This document shows positions 25,716-33,873 of a stretch of 64,000 nt of DNA, piece by piece (the stretch's first letter is position 1; each line of letters starts with the position of its first letter). The translations under genes and the position numbers were made by a program. The stretch covers positions 1-64,000 of the forward strand of contig JABCZG010000018.1 of NCBI GenBank assembly GCA_013289835.1, given 5' to 3'. Source of the stretch: Acidobacteriota bacterium (lineage in GTDB: Bacteria > Acidobacteriota > Terriglobia > Acidiferrales > UBA7541). The notes beneath the pieces were generated by a model. The model saw only the letters and a program-made list of their open reading frames with translations, searched no databases and was not told where the DNA came from.

Positions 25716-26900
25716 GTGCTGGAACTCGATTGCGGGCTTGAATTTGATGCGGTGCGGGCGGAAGAGAACTTCTTCCCTGCGCTGCCTGCCCTGCCGGCGG
25801 TTTGCTTGATCGAGCCGCGCGAAGAAAAGGCTGAGCCGTTTCTGATTCGCACGCAGAATTTGCAGCGGCGGTTGCAGCGGTTGCTGGGGCCGGTCGACCC
25901 CACGAGCAAGCGATTGAACCTGAGCGACTTTGCGCGCGGCGTTCGCTATCGCTTGACGGGGTCGCCATTCGAACAGACGCTTACCTACTACCGGCATGCG
26001 AAACAGATTTTTCCAAAACATTATAGCGATCTCCTGCGCATGCGGCCCGCAGCGGTATTGAAGGTCAATCTGCGGAACGCTTATCCGCGCTGTTTTGTGA
26101 CGCGCAAACTTCCAGTCGATCAAGATGGGTTGCCGACCGGAGGGTCGTACTACGGACCGTTCGCGTCGAGGCGCTCGGCGGAAGCTTTTGCGGAGCGCGT
26201 GCTCGATTTCTTCAAGGTGCGTCGCTGTCAGATCAAGATCCGGCGGGACCCTACGTTTCCCGGTTGCCTGTACTCGGAGATGAAGATGTGCCTGGCGCCG
26301 TGCTTTGCGGGCTGCACCAAAGAAGAGTATGACGTGGAGGTGCAGCGGCTGGTGCAGTTTCTGGAAACGAGCGGCGGATCGCTACGGTCCACGTTGGAGA
26401 AGGAGCGGGAGCAAGCCAGCGAACAGATGGATTTCGAACGCGCTGCTTCGTTTCACACTCGGATCGAAAAACTCGACGAAGCGTTGCGCGGCAGACCCGA
26501 ACTCACGCGGCGGATTCAAGACCTGGACGCCGTGATTCTGCAACGCACGACGGAGGAGCAATCGATCGGCGTCTACCCTGTGCGTGGCGGGAGGCTTGCG
26601 GAGCCGTTCGTTCTGCGATTTGCGGAGATCGCCAGCCAGCCGCGTTCGGCGGAGCAGATCTTCAGGGCGGCCCTGGAAGCGAAACCGGCATCAGAGCAAG
26701 GCGATCTTGGCGAGCACCTCTGGCTGGTAGCGCGCTGGTTTTACAGCAATCCGCGCGAAGGAGAGATTTTCTTCCGCGAAAAGGACTGGCCTTATCGTAG
26801 GATTCTTCGGGCGTGTTCGCGGCTCCTGGCCCCGAAGACAAGCGAGGCCAGTAAGCCCGAGGCGACCGGAACAGCGCCATCCACCGAAGGAGCGTCATGA
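25716..26900 (+). CDS. UvrC-like protein with degenerate GIY-YIG domain and no C-terminal nuclease
   Basis: A 394-residue relative of excinuclease UvrC. Recognisable UvrC parts: a GIY-YIG-like N-terminus (LPAVCLIEP...FLIRTQNLQRRLQRLL), the SYYGPFASRRSAEAF segment (140s), the cysteine cluster CLYSEMKMCLAPC (184-196), and a UvrB-binding UVR motif (about 225-258). The catalytic Tyr of GVY is replaced (AVC) and the second GIY element is not recognisable. The protein ends about 200 residues short of UvrC, so the RNase H-like endonuclease and HhH domains are missing. It is therefore probably not a functional excinuclease; it could be a UvrB-binding adaptor. Translation starts at GTG. Its stop overlaps the next start by 4 bases. 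Confidence 0.82.
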   Translation: MLELDCGLEFDAVRAEENFFPALPALPAVCLIEPREEKAEPFLIRTQNLQRRLQRLLGPVDPTSKRLNLSDFARGVRYRLTGSPFEQTLTYYRHAKQIFPKHYSDLLRMRPAAVLKVNLRNAYPRCFVTRKLPVDQDGLPTGGSYYGPFASRRSAEAFAERVLDFFKVRRCQIKIRRDPTFPGCLYSEMKMCLAPCFAGCTKEEYDVEVQRLVQFLETSGGSLRSTLEKEREQASEQMDFERAASFHTRIEKLDEALRGRPELTRRIQDLDAVILQRTTEEQSIGVYPVRGGRLAEPFVLRFAEIASQPRSAEQIFRAALEAKPASEQGDLGEHLWLVARWFYSNPREGEIFFREKDWPYRRILRACSRLLAPKTSEASKPEATGTAPSTEGAS

Positions 26901-28006
26901 GCAAATCGGCCACAAAAGAAGGAACGACGGGCTACGCGAAAAAGTTTGCCGGACGAGCAGCGGAAGGCCACTTTCGAGAAACGCAACGGCTGGTGTTTTC
27001 TTCGATCGGCATCGGTACGTATCTCGGTCAGCCGGACGCAAAGACAGACGAGGGTTACACGAGCGCGGTGGTCGCAGCGGTGGAGAATGGAATTAACGTG
27101 ATTGACGCGGCGATCAATTACAGACTCCAGCGGAGCGAACGGAGCATCGGCGCGGCGATCCAGAAATTGGCGGGAAAGGGCTTCCTGCGCGAGGAATTCG
27201 TAGTGTGCACGAAAGGCGGCTACCTGACGCCGGACGATGCGATGCCCACCGATCCGAACGATTATTTTTTCCGGGAATATATCCAGCCGGGAGTTTTCAG
27301 CGCAAAAGACATCGCCGCCGGCAGCCATTGCATGACGCCAAAATTTCTGAAGAATCAACTGGGACGCAGCTTGAAGAATCTTGGCGTCGATTGCGTGGAC
27401 GTCTATTACCTGCACAACCCTGAGACTCAACTCTCTGAAGTGAGCAAAGAAGAATTTCTGAACCGCGTGCGCGAGGCGTTCACGTTCCTCGAATCGGCGG
27501 TGGAAGCAGGGGAGATTCAGTATTACGGCATGGCTACCTGGAACGGGTTCCGGCAGGATGCGCGGGCGCGCGATGCCATGCAGCTTGGCGAAATTGTTCA
27601 GATTGCGCAGGAGATCGCGGGCGGGCGGCACCACTTCCGCTTCGTGCAAGTGCCGTTCAACCTGGGAATGACAGAAGCGCTGACATTGGGAAGTCAATCG
27701 CTTCGCGGCCATCACCGCACGATTATGGAGGCGGCGGGAGAACTGGACGTCACGTTGATTGCCAGCGCTTCGCTGCTGCAGGGGCAGGTGGCGCGGAATC
27801 TGCCGGAGTTTGTAGCGGAGGCTCTGGGGCTGGAGAACGACGCGGAACGCGCGCTGCAATTTGTGCGCTCGTCGCCGGGGATTACGACGGCGCTGGTGGG
27901 GATGTCGCGGGTGGAGCATGTGAAGGCCAACGCGCGGCTGGTGAGCGTGCCCCCAGCGACGGTCGAAGAATTCAGCAAATTGTTTTCGCGTGGCGAAGGG
28001 GCTTGA
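26897..28006 (+). CDS. Aldo/keto reductase family oxidoreductase
   Basis: A 369-residue NAD(P)H-dependent reductase with the AKR TIM-barrel motifs: SSIGIGTYLGQ near the start, NVIDAAINYRLQRSERSIG with the Asp/Tyr pair of the tetrad, FVVCTKGGYL with the Lys, and DVYYLHNPE with the His. Several family insertions (about 115-150) set it apart from well-studied AKRs. Substrate unknown. It overlaps the UvrC-like gene by 4 bases (ATGA), so the two are translationally coupled, an unexpected pairing. Confidence 0.9.
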   Translation: MSKSATKEGTTGYAKKFAGRAAEGHFRETQRLVFSSIGIGTYLGQPDAKTDEGYTSAVVAAVENGINVIDAAINYRLQRSERSIGAAIQKLAGKGFLREEFVVCTKGGYLTPDDAMPTDPNDYFFREYIQPGVFSAKDIAAGSHCMTPKFLKNQLGRSLKNLGVDCVDVYYLHNPETQLSEVSKEEFLNRVREAFTFLESAVEAGEIQYYGMATWNGFRQDARARDAMQLGEIVQIAQEIAGGRHHFRFVQVPFNLGMTEALTLGSQSLRGHHRTIMEAAGELDVTLIASASLLQGQVARNLPEFVAEALGLENDAERALQFVRSSPGITTALVGMSRVEHVKANARLVSVPPATVEEFSKLFSRGEGA

Positions 28007-28079
28007 AGAGAAGAATTAACACAGAGCACACAGAGAGCGCAGAGTTCACAGAGAAAGACAAACGCGAACTGCAACAGTG

Positions 28080-28739
28080 CTACAGGCTGGAGTGAGGCAG
28101 CTCCTTGCTCAACCAAGAACTAATTGCGCGGTCCAGTTGGTCGAGTTTGCCGGCGAAGAAGTGATCTGCGCTTTCCACGACAACGAGCTGATTGCTGCCA
28201 GGCAGCAAAGCGACAAGTGCTCTAACCTTCTCGGTGGCGCCGAATTTGTCATCGCTGCCATGGACGAAGAGCTTCGGCTTGTCGCACTGGCGCAAAAACG
28301 AAAAATCGGAACTATTCACGGGAATGCCCAAGCCGATCAGATGAGAGACTCGAGCATCTTCGCATCCGACACGCAGTCCCACCAATGACCCAAAACTGAA
28401 TCCTGCCACCAACAGCGCCATGTCAGGAAATTCCGCGGCCAGAAAATTCAATGCGGCAAGCACATCGCCCCGCTCGCCGACGCCACGATCGTGTTCACCG
28501 GCACTAAGTCCTGCACCGCGAAAATTGAAACGTAGCACGGGAATGCCCAGCGCATCCAGCGACTTGGCCGCTTGATACACGACTTTGTTGTGCATGGTGC
28601 CGCCGAATAGCGGATGCGGATGGCAGACGACCGCGGCGAGCGGCAGTCGCACCGCAACGGACGGCGTCCAAAGTATCGCTTCGAGGCGTCCCGCAGGTCC
28701 TTCCAGAAAAAAATTGCGCGTGTCGTGGGTAGCAGTCAT
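28080..28739 (-). CDS. Alpha/beta hydrolase
   Basis: A hydrolase of about 219 residues with the alpha/beta fold of the KAN-1/YfbB-like group. It has AVVCHPHPLFGGTMHNKVVY (oxyanion region), the RFNFRGAGLSAGEHD strand, the nucleophile elbow GFSFGS, and C-terminal Asp (HGSDDKF) and His (SADHFF) that complete the triad. No signal peptide is present. The start is uncertain: I chose the ATG of MTATHDTRNFF, but no ribosome binding site is evident and a longer form is open upstream. Likely a cytoplasmic esterase; substrate unknown. Confidence 0.86.
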   Translation of the reverse strand: MTATHDTRNFFLEGPAGRLEAILWTPSVAVRLPLAAVVCHPHPLFGGTMHNKVVYQAAKSLDALGIPVLRFNFRGAGLSAGEHDRGVGERGDVLAALNFLAAEFPDMALLVAGFSFGSLVGLRVGCEDARVSHLIGLGIPVNSSDFSFLRQCDKPKLFVHGSDDKFGATEKVRALVALLPGSNQLVVVESADHFFAGKLDQLDRAISSWLSKELPHSSL

Positions 28740-29086
28740 GAGAGTGATGGCAGCAAGCTTGGAGTGTAACGCACGAGAGGAGGAAAACCGAACGCGGGGG
28801 CCGACGAAGTCCAGCTCACGCGGTAAACGCAACATCAAGAGCAATGCTGGCCGAACGGCGCGCTCCCGCGCAGGCGAGCCGGCGGATGCATTCCCACGCG
28901 ATCACACTCGCGGCTATCCATAGGCGTAACAGTACTTCCTGCCGTGCCGGGTAACCCGAAGTCGATAGCCAAGCCACGTAAATGGGAGAGACCTCGTACT
29001 AGGACATAATTGAGTGTTTTTCGCGTTGCAGTTTGCCAGTGCCGATGTTAGCTTTGCGCCGAATGCTGCCAGCCCAGGAGGTGTGA
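28740..29086. other. Divergent intergenic region, no gene seen
   Basis: About 347 bases between the hydrolase and the PilZ gene. Apart from promoter functions and the AGGAGGT ribosome binding site of the PilZ gene near its end, I see no defined element. No riboswitch core was recognised. Confidence 0.35.
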
Positions 29087-29422
29087 ATGGGTGACGGAGC
29101 GGAACGCCGCGAGGCGCGGCGATTCACGATGAGCCTTCCCTTGCGTGTTCTTCCACAGGCGTCCAAAGGGCATGAGTTGGCCGCCAGCACGCGAGATGTC
29201 AGCTACCAGGGACTTTATTTTCTCGCCGACGCAAAATTTGAAATTGGCAGCGAGATTGAATTTGTCATCACGCTTCCCGAGCAGGTGACGCGCTCGGGCG
29301 ACGTGAACATCCGTTGCCAGGGCAAAATCGTGCGTGTCGAGCCGAGCGAAAACGGCCGCATGGGTATCGCCGCGAAGATCGCGCGCTACGAATTTGTACC
29401 GGCAACAGCCACGGCCGCGTAA
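29087..29422 (+). CDS. PilZ-domain protein, probable c-di-GMP receptor
   Basis: A 111-residue protein made almost entirely of one PilZ domain. The c-di-GMP-binding signature is present: an RxxxR-type motif RREARR at residues 7-12, and DVSYQGLYF (D/NxSxxG) near 38-45. The strong AGGAGGT ribosome binding site supports the start. Stand-alone PilZ proteins relay c-di-GMP to partners. It is followed on the same strand by a 75-residue protein and a GT28 glycosyltransferase, which are plausible partners. Confidence 0.9.
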   Translation: MGDGAERREARRFTMSLPLRVLPQASKGHELAASTRDVSYQGLYFLADAKFEIGSEIEFVITLPEQVTRSGDVNIRCQGKIVRVEPSENGRMGIAAKIARYEFVPATATAA

Positions 29423-29526
29423 CAATCCATTCCTGCCATTCTTGCTCTGCGCATCCAGTAACTCACCCCAGCGCGGTTCGAACTGAGTACAATACGTTCG
29501 AAGGATCTCTGCCGCTGGGGGACGCC

Positions 29527-29754
29527 ATGTATCACTACGACGCCAAAATCGCTCTCGAAGAATTGCAGGAAGATGCGCTGCTCCCGCACCCGGTAAAACT
29601 GCGCGATATGATTCTGCGCATCAAGCTTGGCCCGCAAGACGCGCAGCTCTTGAATCACGATTTTCAGGACTATTTGACGCGCTTCGGCGAACTGCAGAGA
29701 GTGGCACGCGGAATCCTGGAAAAGCTTGCTGCCGGGCAACCCAAGGCTTCCTGA
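29527..29754 (+). CDS. Conserved-looking 75-residue hypothetical protein
   Basis: A small helical cytoplasmic protein (MYHYDAKIALEELQEDALL...) of unknown family. Predicted helices cover about 5-16, 22-33, 38-50 and 53-68; there are no cysteines or membrane segments. It lies between the PilZ gene and the glycosyltransferase, 31 bases before the latter. Start at the ATG preceded by GGGGGACGCC. Function unknown. Confidence 0.65.
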   Translation: MYHYDAKIALEELQEDALLPHPVKLRDMILRIKLGPQDAQLLNHDFQDYLTRFGELQRVARGILEKLAAGQPKAS

Positions 29755-29785
29755 TGCCGCTCTCCTCCAGCGGGATTCGCCAAGC

Positions 29786-30925
29786 ATGAAAACGAAACCG
29801 CGGGTGCTGCTGCTATCGGCATCGTCGGGAGCAGGGCACGTTCGCGCTGCACAAGCATTGGAAAAGGCGTTTTCATCGCGCGGCGATTGCGTGGTGGAAC
29901 ACGTTGATGCGCTCCAGCACGTTAGCAAAATCTTTCAGCGCCTTTATGACAAGACTTATATTTCCATGGTTCGACGCGCGCCGGAGCTTATGGGAGTGAT
30001 TTACGAACGCACGGACCAGCCGTGGCATCACCCGCGGCGGCGCCTGGCGCTGGACCGGCTGAATACCGCCCCGATGATTCGGCTGCTGAAACGCATCCAG
30101 CCGGATTTGTGCGTGGCCACGCATTTTCTTCCCGCGGAGATCATTGCCTGGCTCATCGCCAAGCGGAAGCTGCGCGCGCGGAATGCGATCGTGGTGACCG
30201 ATTATGACGTGCACGCGATGTGGTTGGTCCGCACGGTGGATCGCTATTACGTGGCGATTGATGAAGCGGCGGAATACCTGGCGGGCATTGGCGTTCCAAG
30301 GGAAAAGTTGCAGGTCACTGGAATTCCGATTGATCCATTATTTGCTGCTCCCTTGGATCGATCTGCTGCGCGCAAGCACCTCGGGCTGGACGGAGAGGCC
30401 ACGGTGGTCCTCGTTGCCGCAGGCGGCTACGGCATCGGCCCTGTGGAACAACTCGTGAAAGATTTGGTGGCGCTGCAGAAACCGTGGCAAATTGCCGCGA
30501 TTGCTGGAAAATCCGAAAAAATCCGGAAACGTTTGGAAGAATTGGCGAGTGGCGCCGGGACGCTGCCAACGGGTGGCCGAAGACTTTGCCCCGTGGGCTT
30601 CACGACAGAAATGGATCAATACATGGCCGCAGCGAACCTGATGGTTGGCAAAGCCGGCGGGCTGACGACCTCGGAAGCACTGGCCCGCGCGCTGCCAATG
30701 GCTTTGGTCGAGCCGATCCCCGGCCAGGAAGAGCGCAACGCCGATCATTTGCTGGAAGCAGGGGCAGCGATCCGGTGCAACAATTTGCCAGCGGCGGCCT
30801 GGAAAATTGCTAAATTGCTCGAGGACCCCGCACGGCTGGCGCGGATGAAAGAAGCAGCACAAAAACTGGGCCAGCCCGGCGCAGCGGCCGCCATCGCCGA
30901 AGACGCCATGCGGCTGTTAGACTGA
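29786..30925 (+). CDS. GT28 glycosyltransferase (MGDG synthase/processive diacylglycerol glucosyltransferase-like)
   Basis: A 379-residue GT-B glycosyltransferase that would transfer a sugar from a nucleotide donor to a lipid acceptor at the membrane. The N-terminal domain has the MGDG synthase signature LLLSASSGAGHVRAAQALE, and the C-terminal domain has the GT28 donor site VGKAGGLTTSEALARALPMALVEPIPGQEERN. It has no transmembrane segment, as expected for a peripheral enzyme. The start is the ATG of MKTKPRVLLLS; an in-frame ATG 60 bases upstream overlaps the previous gene. The nearest homologues by motif are UgtP/YpfP and plant MGD1; the acceptor and donor are not known. Confidence 0.88.
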   Translation: MKTKPRVLLLSASSGAGHVRAAQALEKAFSSRGDCVVEHVDALQHVSKIFQRLYDKTYISMVRRAPELMGVIYERTDQPWHHPRRRLALDRLNTAPMIRLLKRIQPDLCVATHFLPAEIIAWLIAKRKLRARNAIVVTDYDVHAMWLVRTVDRYYVAIDEAAEYLAGIGVPREKLQVTGIPIDPLFAAPLDRSAARKHLGLDGEATVVLVAAGGYGIGPVEQLVKDLVALQKPWQIAAIAGKSEKIRKRLEELASGAGTLPTGGRRLCPVGFTTEMDQYMAAANLMVGKAGGLTTSEALARALPMALVEPIPGQEERNADHLLEAGAAIRCNNLPAAAWKIAKLLEDPARLARMKEAAQKLGQPGAAAAIAEDAMRLLD

Positions 30926-30985
30926 ACAAGGGGCGCAGCGGCACCTCAGCCGCCGCGGCGCAAACGTAACCTAGAGCCAATCTCG

Positions 30986-31672
30986 ATGCGACGCCATACT
31001 CTGCTCATTGATGCGGACGACACGCTGTGGGAGAACAATGTCTTCTTCGAGAAGCTCATCGAAGATTTCATCACGATCGTCGAGCCCTGCGGTTATACCC
31101 GCGCATACATCCGGCACATTCTGAACGAGACGGAGCGCAAGAATATCCGCCAGTATGGCTACGGCGTGCGCAGCTTCGGACGCTCGCTGGAAGAAACGTA
31201 CATCAAGCTCGCCGATCAAATGGTGAAGCGCGAGACGCTGGCGCTGATTCACAGCCGCGTGGTGGACCTGGAGCGCACGCCGCCGAAAATTCTCGATGGC
31301 GTGCCAGAGACGCTCGCGTATCTCACAGAGCGGCACCGCCTGATTCTCTTCACGAAGGGCGAACCCGCGGAACAGGCCGCGAAGGTTGAACGCTCCGGCT
31401 TGCAAGGATTTTTTGAGTTCATCGAAATCGTGCCGGAAAAAGATACGCAGACATATGGCGGGCTCGTTCACAAACACAAAATCGTGAAGACCCACGGTTG
31501 GATGATCGGCAACAGCCCGCGCAGCGACATTAATCCGGCCATGCAAATCGGGCTGAACGCCGTATATATCCCGCACCAACACACCTGGACCCTGGAGCAC
31601 GAGCCGGTCATGGCGGGTTCCGGGAAACTGGTGATTTTACCTTCCTTCCGCGAGCTTCGCGGCCATTTCTAA
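30986..31672 (+). CDS. HAD-superfamily hydrolase
   Basis: A 228-residue phosphatase-like protein. HAD motif I is DADDTLW (9-15; first Asp is the nucleophile), motif II FTKGE with Thr, motif III Lys in the VPEKD region, and motif IV GNSPRSDINPA with the acidic pair. The cap domain is helical (about 20-100). It probably acts on small phosphorylated metabolites. It lies in a run of plus-strand metabolic genes without tight coupling. Confidence 0.88.
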   Translation: MRRHTLLIDADDTLWENNVFFEKLIEDFITIVEPCGYTRAYIRHILNETERKNIRQYGYGVRSFGRSLEETYIKLADQMVKRETLALIHSRVVDLERTPPKILDGVPETLAYLTERHRLILFTKGEPAEQAAKVERSGLQGFFEFIEIVPEKDTQTYGGLVHKHKIVKTHGWMIGNSPRSDINPAMQIGLNAVYIPHQHTWTLEHEPVMAGSGKLVILPSFRELRGHF

Positions 31673-31757
31673 CGACGGCCGCCTCCCAATTTGGACGTTG
31701 TATCCGTCGGCGCATGTCGGAATCTAACTCTTTTAGGAGTTCAGCAAGGAGACCCCT

Positions 31758-32924
31758 ATGGCCGCCGGTACACCTTCCCAACAAAACGACTGGCGCCAGG
31801 AGTGGTTCGAGATTGAAGACGCAACGTATTTGAATCTGGCGGGGCAGTCGCCGATGCCGAAGGTTTCCATCCGCGCGGTGCAGGCAGCGCTCGAAGCGAA
31901 GAAAAATCCGCATCACATGGCGGACTCCACGTTTTTCGAAGTGCCGAACCGCATCCGTGCCTCCATCGCCAAGCTGATCGGCGGAAAGCCCGAAGAGGTT
32001 GCGGTCACAACCGGAGCGAGTACCGGCGTGGCCGCGGTGGCTTATGGCTTGACGTGGAAGCCGGGCGACGAAGTTGTCACGGCCGCACGCGAGTTCCCCT
32101 TGCAATACACGACCTGGAAGCCGATGGAAGAACGCGAGGGCATCAAGCTGAAGATTGTTTCTCCGCGCGGGCCGTTCATCACCGCGGACGACTTGATTGA
32201 CGCAATCACGCCAAGGACGCGCGTGGTTTCCGTCAGCATGGTGCGGTTTGACGATGGTTCGCTGCTGGATGCGCCGCGCGTTGCTGCGGCGTGTCACGCA
32301 CAAGGAGCGCTGCTGCTGCTGGATGTCAGCCAGTGCTGCGGCGCATTGTCGATGGACGTCAAACAATTGGGGGCCGACTTTATGGTGTGCGCCGGCTATA
32401 AGTGGCTGTTTGGTCCGTTCGGCACCGGATTCTTCTGGGTCAAGGACGAACACCTTGGCCTTATTCGGCCGGGACCGTTTTATTGGATGGCGGTAACAGG
32501 CTCGCATAATTTCGCAGCGTTGAACTTCGATGATCCAAAGCCCTCGCCAAGTGCAAGCCGCTGGGATGCCTCTGAATGGGCCAGTTATTTCAATTTCAAC
32601 CTGGCGGCCATGGACGTCTCCATTGAGTTTGTGTTGCGCATGGGACCCGAACTGGTCGCGGCGCACAACCGCAAACTGATTGACTTCATGTTTGAGCGCC
32701 TTCCCAAGGATCGTTGCGTTCCGGCGAGCCCCTTGGATGCAACGCAGCGCGGGCCATATGGATGCTTTGCCGCTCGCAGCCGTGAAAAAACAGCAGGGCT
32801 TTACAATCTGCTGCGGAAGGAAAATGTGGTCGTCAGCTTGCGCGAAGGAAACATTCGCGTTTCGCCGCACTTGTACAACTCCGAGCGCGACATCGACCGG
32901 CTCATCAGTGTGGTGACACAGTGA
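31758..32924 (+). CDS. Class V aminotransferase/cysteine desulfurase-like PLP enzyme
   Basis: A 388-residue fold-type I PLP protein of the class V group. Key parts: GASTGVAAVAYGL (phosphate-binding loop), a DVSQCCGAL segment that carries the Asp paired with the PLP ring, and AGYKWLFGPFGTGF with the Schiff-base Lys. No catalytic Cys loop of IscS/SufS is apparent, so it may be an epimerase or lyase-like member rather than a true cysteine desulfurase. The AAGGAG ribosome binding site is good. Its stop codon overlaps the GTG start of the next gene, so the two genes are coupled. Confidence 0.88.
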   Translation: MAAGTPSQQNDWRQEWFEIEDATYLNLAGQSPMPKVSIRAVQAALEAKKNPHHMADSTFFEVPNRIRASIAKLIGGKPEEVAVTTGASTGVAAVAYGLTWKPGDEVVTAAREFPLQYTTWKPMEEREGIKLKIVSPRGPFITADDLIDAITPRTRVVSVSMVRFDDGSLLDAPRVAAACHAQGALLLLDVSQCCGALSMDVKQLGADFMVCAGYKWLFGPFGTGFFWVKDEHLGLIRPGPFYWMAVTGSHNFAALNFDDPKPSPSASRWDASEWASYFNFNLAAMDVSIEFVLRMGPELVAAHNRKLIDFMFERLPKDRCVPASPLDATQRGPYGCFAARSREKTAGLYNLLRKENVVVSLREGNIRVSPHLYNSERDIDRLISVVTQ

Positions 32925-33850
32925 CGCAACCGGAACCGTGGCCGAAGATCGCGGTGGTTGGCGCGGGCGCCGTTGGCGGTTACTTCGGCGGACTGCTGGC
33001 GCGGGCGGGCGCGCCGGTGGTGATGATTGGCCGTCCGGCGTTTGTCGAGGCGGTGAAAAAGAATGGACTCTTCCTCGATACGGTGCAGTTTCAGGAATCC
33101 GCGGGTGTGGAGGCATCCGCAGATCTGGGCGCGGCTCGAGGCGCAGGAATCGTCCTCTTCTGCGTGAAGACCACGGACAACGCGACAACTGCACGCGCGC
33201 TGGAACCGCTGCTTGCTCCCGGGGCGCTTGTTCTAAGCTTGCAAAACGGTGTGGACAATGTGGAACAGATTCGCGCAGCGGCTTCGATCGATGCGCTCCC
33301 AACCGTCGTTTACGTGGCGGCTTCCGTTCCGGAGCCAGGACGCGTCAAGCATGTAGGCCGCGGCGATCTGGTGCTCGGTCCGAAGAACGAAAAAACGGAA
33401 CGAGTCGCGGCGCTGTTTGCGCGGGCGAATGTGCCCTGCCGGATTTCGGAAAACATTGAAGGGGAACTCTGGACCAAACTCATCTGGAATTGCGCATTGA
33501 ACGCCGTCTCCGCGCTGGGGCGCGCGAAGTACGGTCAAATTGCCGCGAGCGCCGATGCCCGAAAAGTTGTCGAGACGGTTGTCGACGAAGTGCTGGCCGT
33601 CGCGCGTGCCGCGAACATCTATCCGCCGGGCCTGGAAGATCCCCGTGCGGCGATCGCGGGCGCGTTCAAGATCGCCACGCAAATGGCCGAAGCGTTTTCA
33701 TCCACCGCACAGGACATGATGCGCGGCAAACGCACGGAGATTGACTCACTGAACGGTTACATTTCGCGGCGTGGTGCGGAACTGGGAGTCCCAACACCGG
33801 TCAATCACGCGCTCTATGCGCTGGTGAAGCTCGCCGAAGGCCGTTCGTAA
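32921..33850 (+). CDS. panE: 2-dehydropantoate 2-reductase (ketopantoate reductase)
   Basis: PanE reduces ketopantoate to pantoate with NADPH in pantothenate synthesis. The 309-residue protein has VVGAGAVGGYFGGLLARAG (Rossmann nucleotide site), LQNGVDN, the catalytic Lys in WTKLIWNCALNA, and the C-terminal RGKRTEIDSLNGYI segment that binds substrate. It starts at GTG overlapping the preceding stop by 4 bases. Many ApbA/PanE paralogues act on other 2-keto acids, and the coupling to a PLP enzyme may indicate such a role, so the exact substrate is not certain. Confidence 0.88.
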   Translation: MTQPEPWPKIAVVGAGAVGGYFGGLLARAGAPVVMIGRPAFVEAVKKNGLFLDTVQFQESAGVEASADLGAARGAGIVLFCVKTTDNATTARALEPLLAPGALVLSLQNGVDNVEQIRAAASIDALPTVVYVAASVPEPGRVKHVGRGDLVLGPKNEKTERVAALFARANVPCRISENIEGELWTKLIWNCALNAVSALGRAKYGQIAASADARKVVETVVDEVLAVARAANIYPPGLEDPRAAIAGAFKIATQMAEAFSSTAQDMMRGKRTEIDSLNGYISRRGAELGVPTPVNHALYALVKLAEGRS

Positions 33851-33873
33851 ACCAAGCCAGGAAAATCGATCCC

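Noticed and set aside
31608..33302. A 564-codon minus-strand frame opposite the PLP enzyme and panE
   Set aside because: Shadow of two clearly supported plus-strand genes that overlap by 4 bases.
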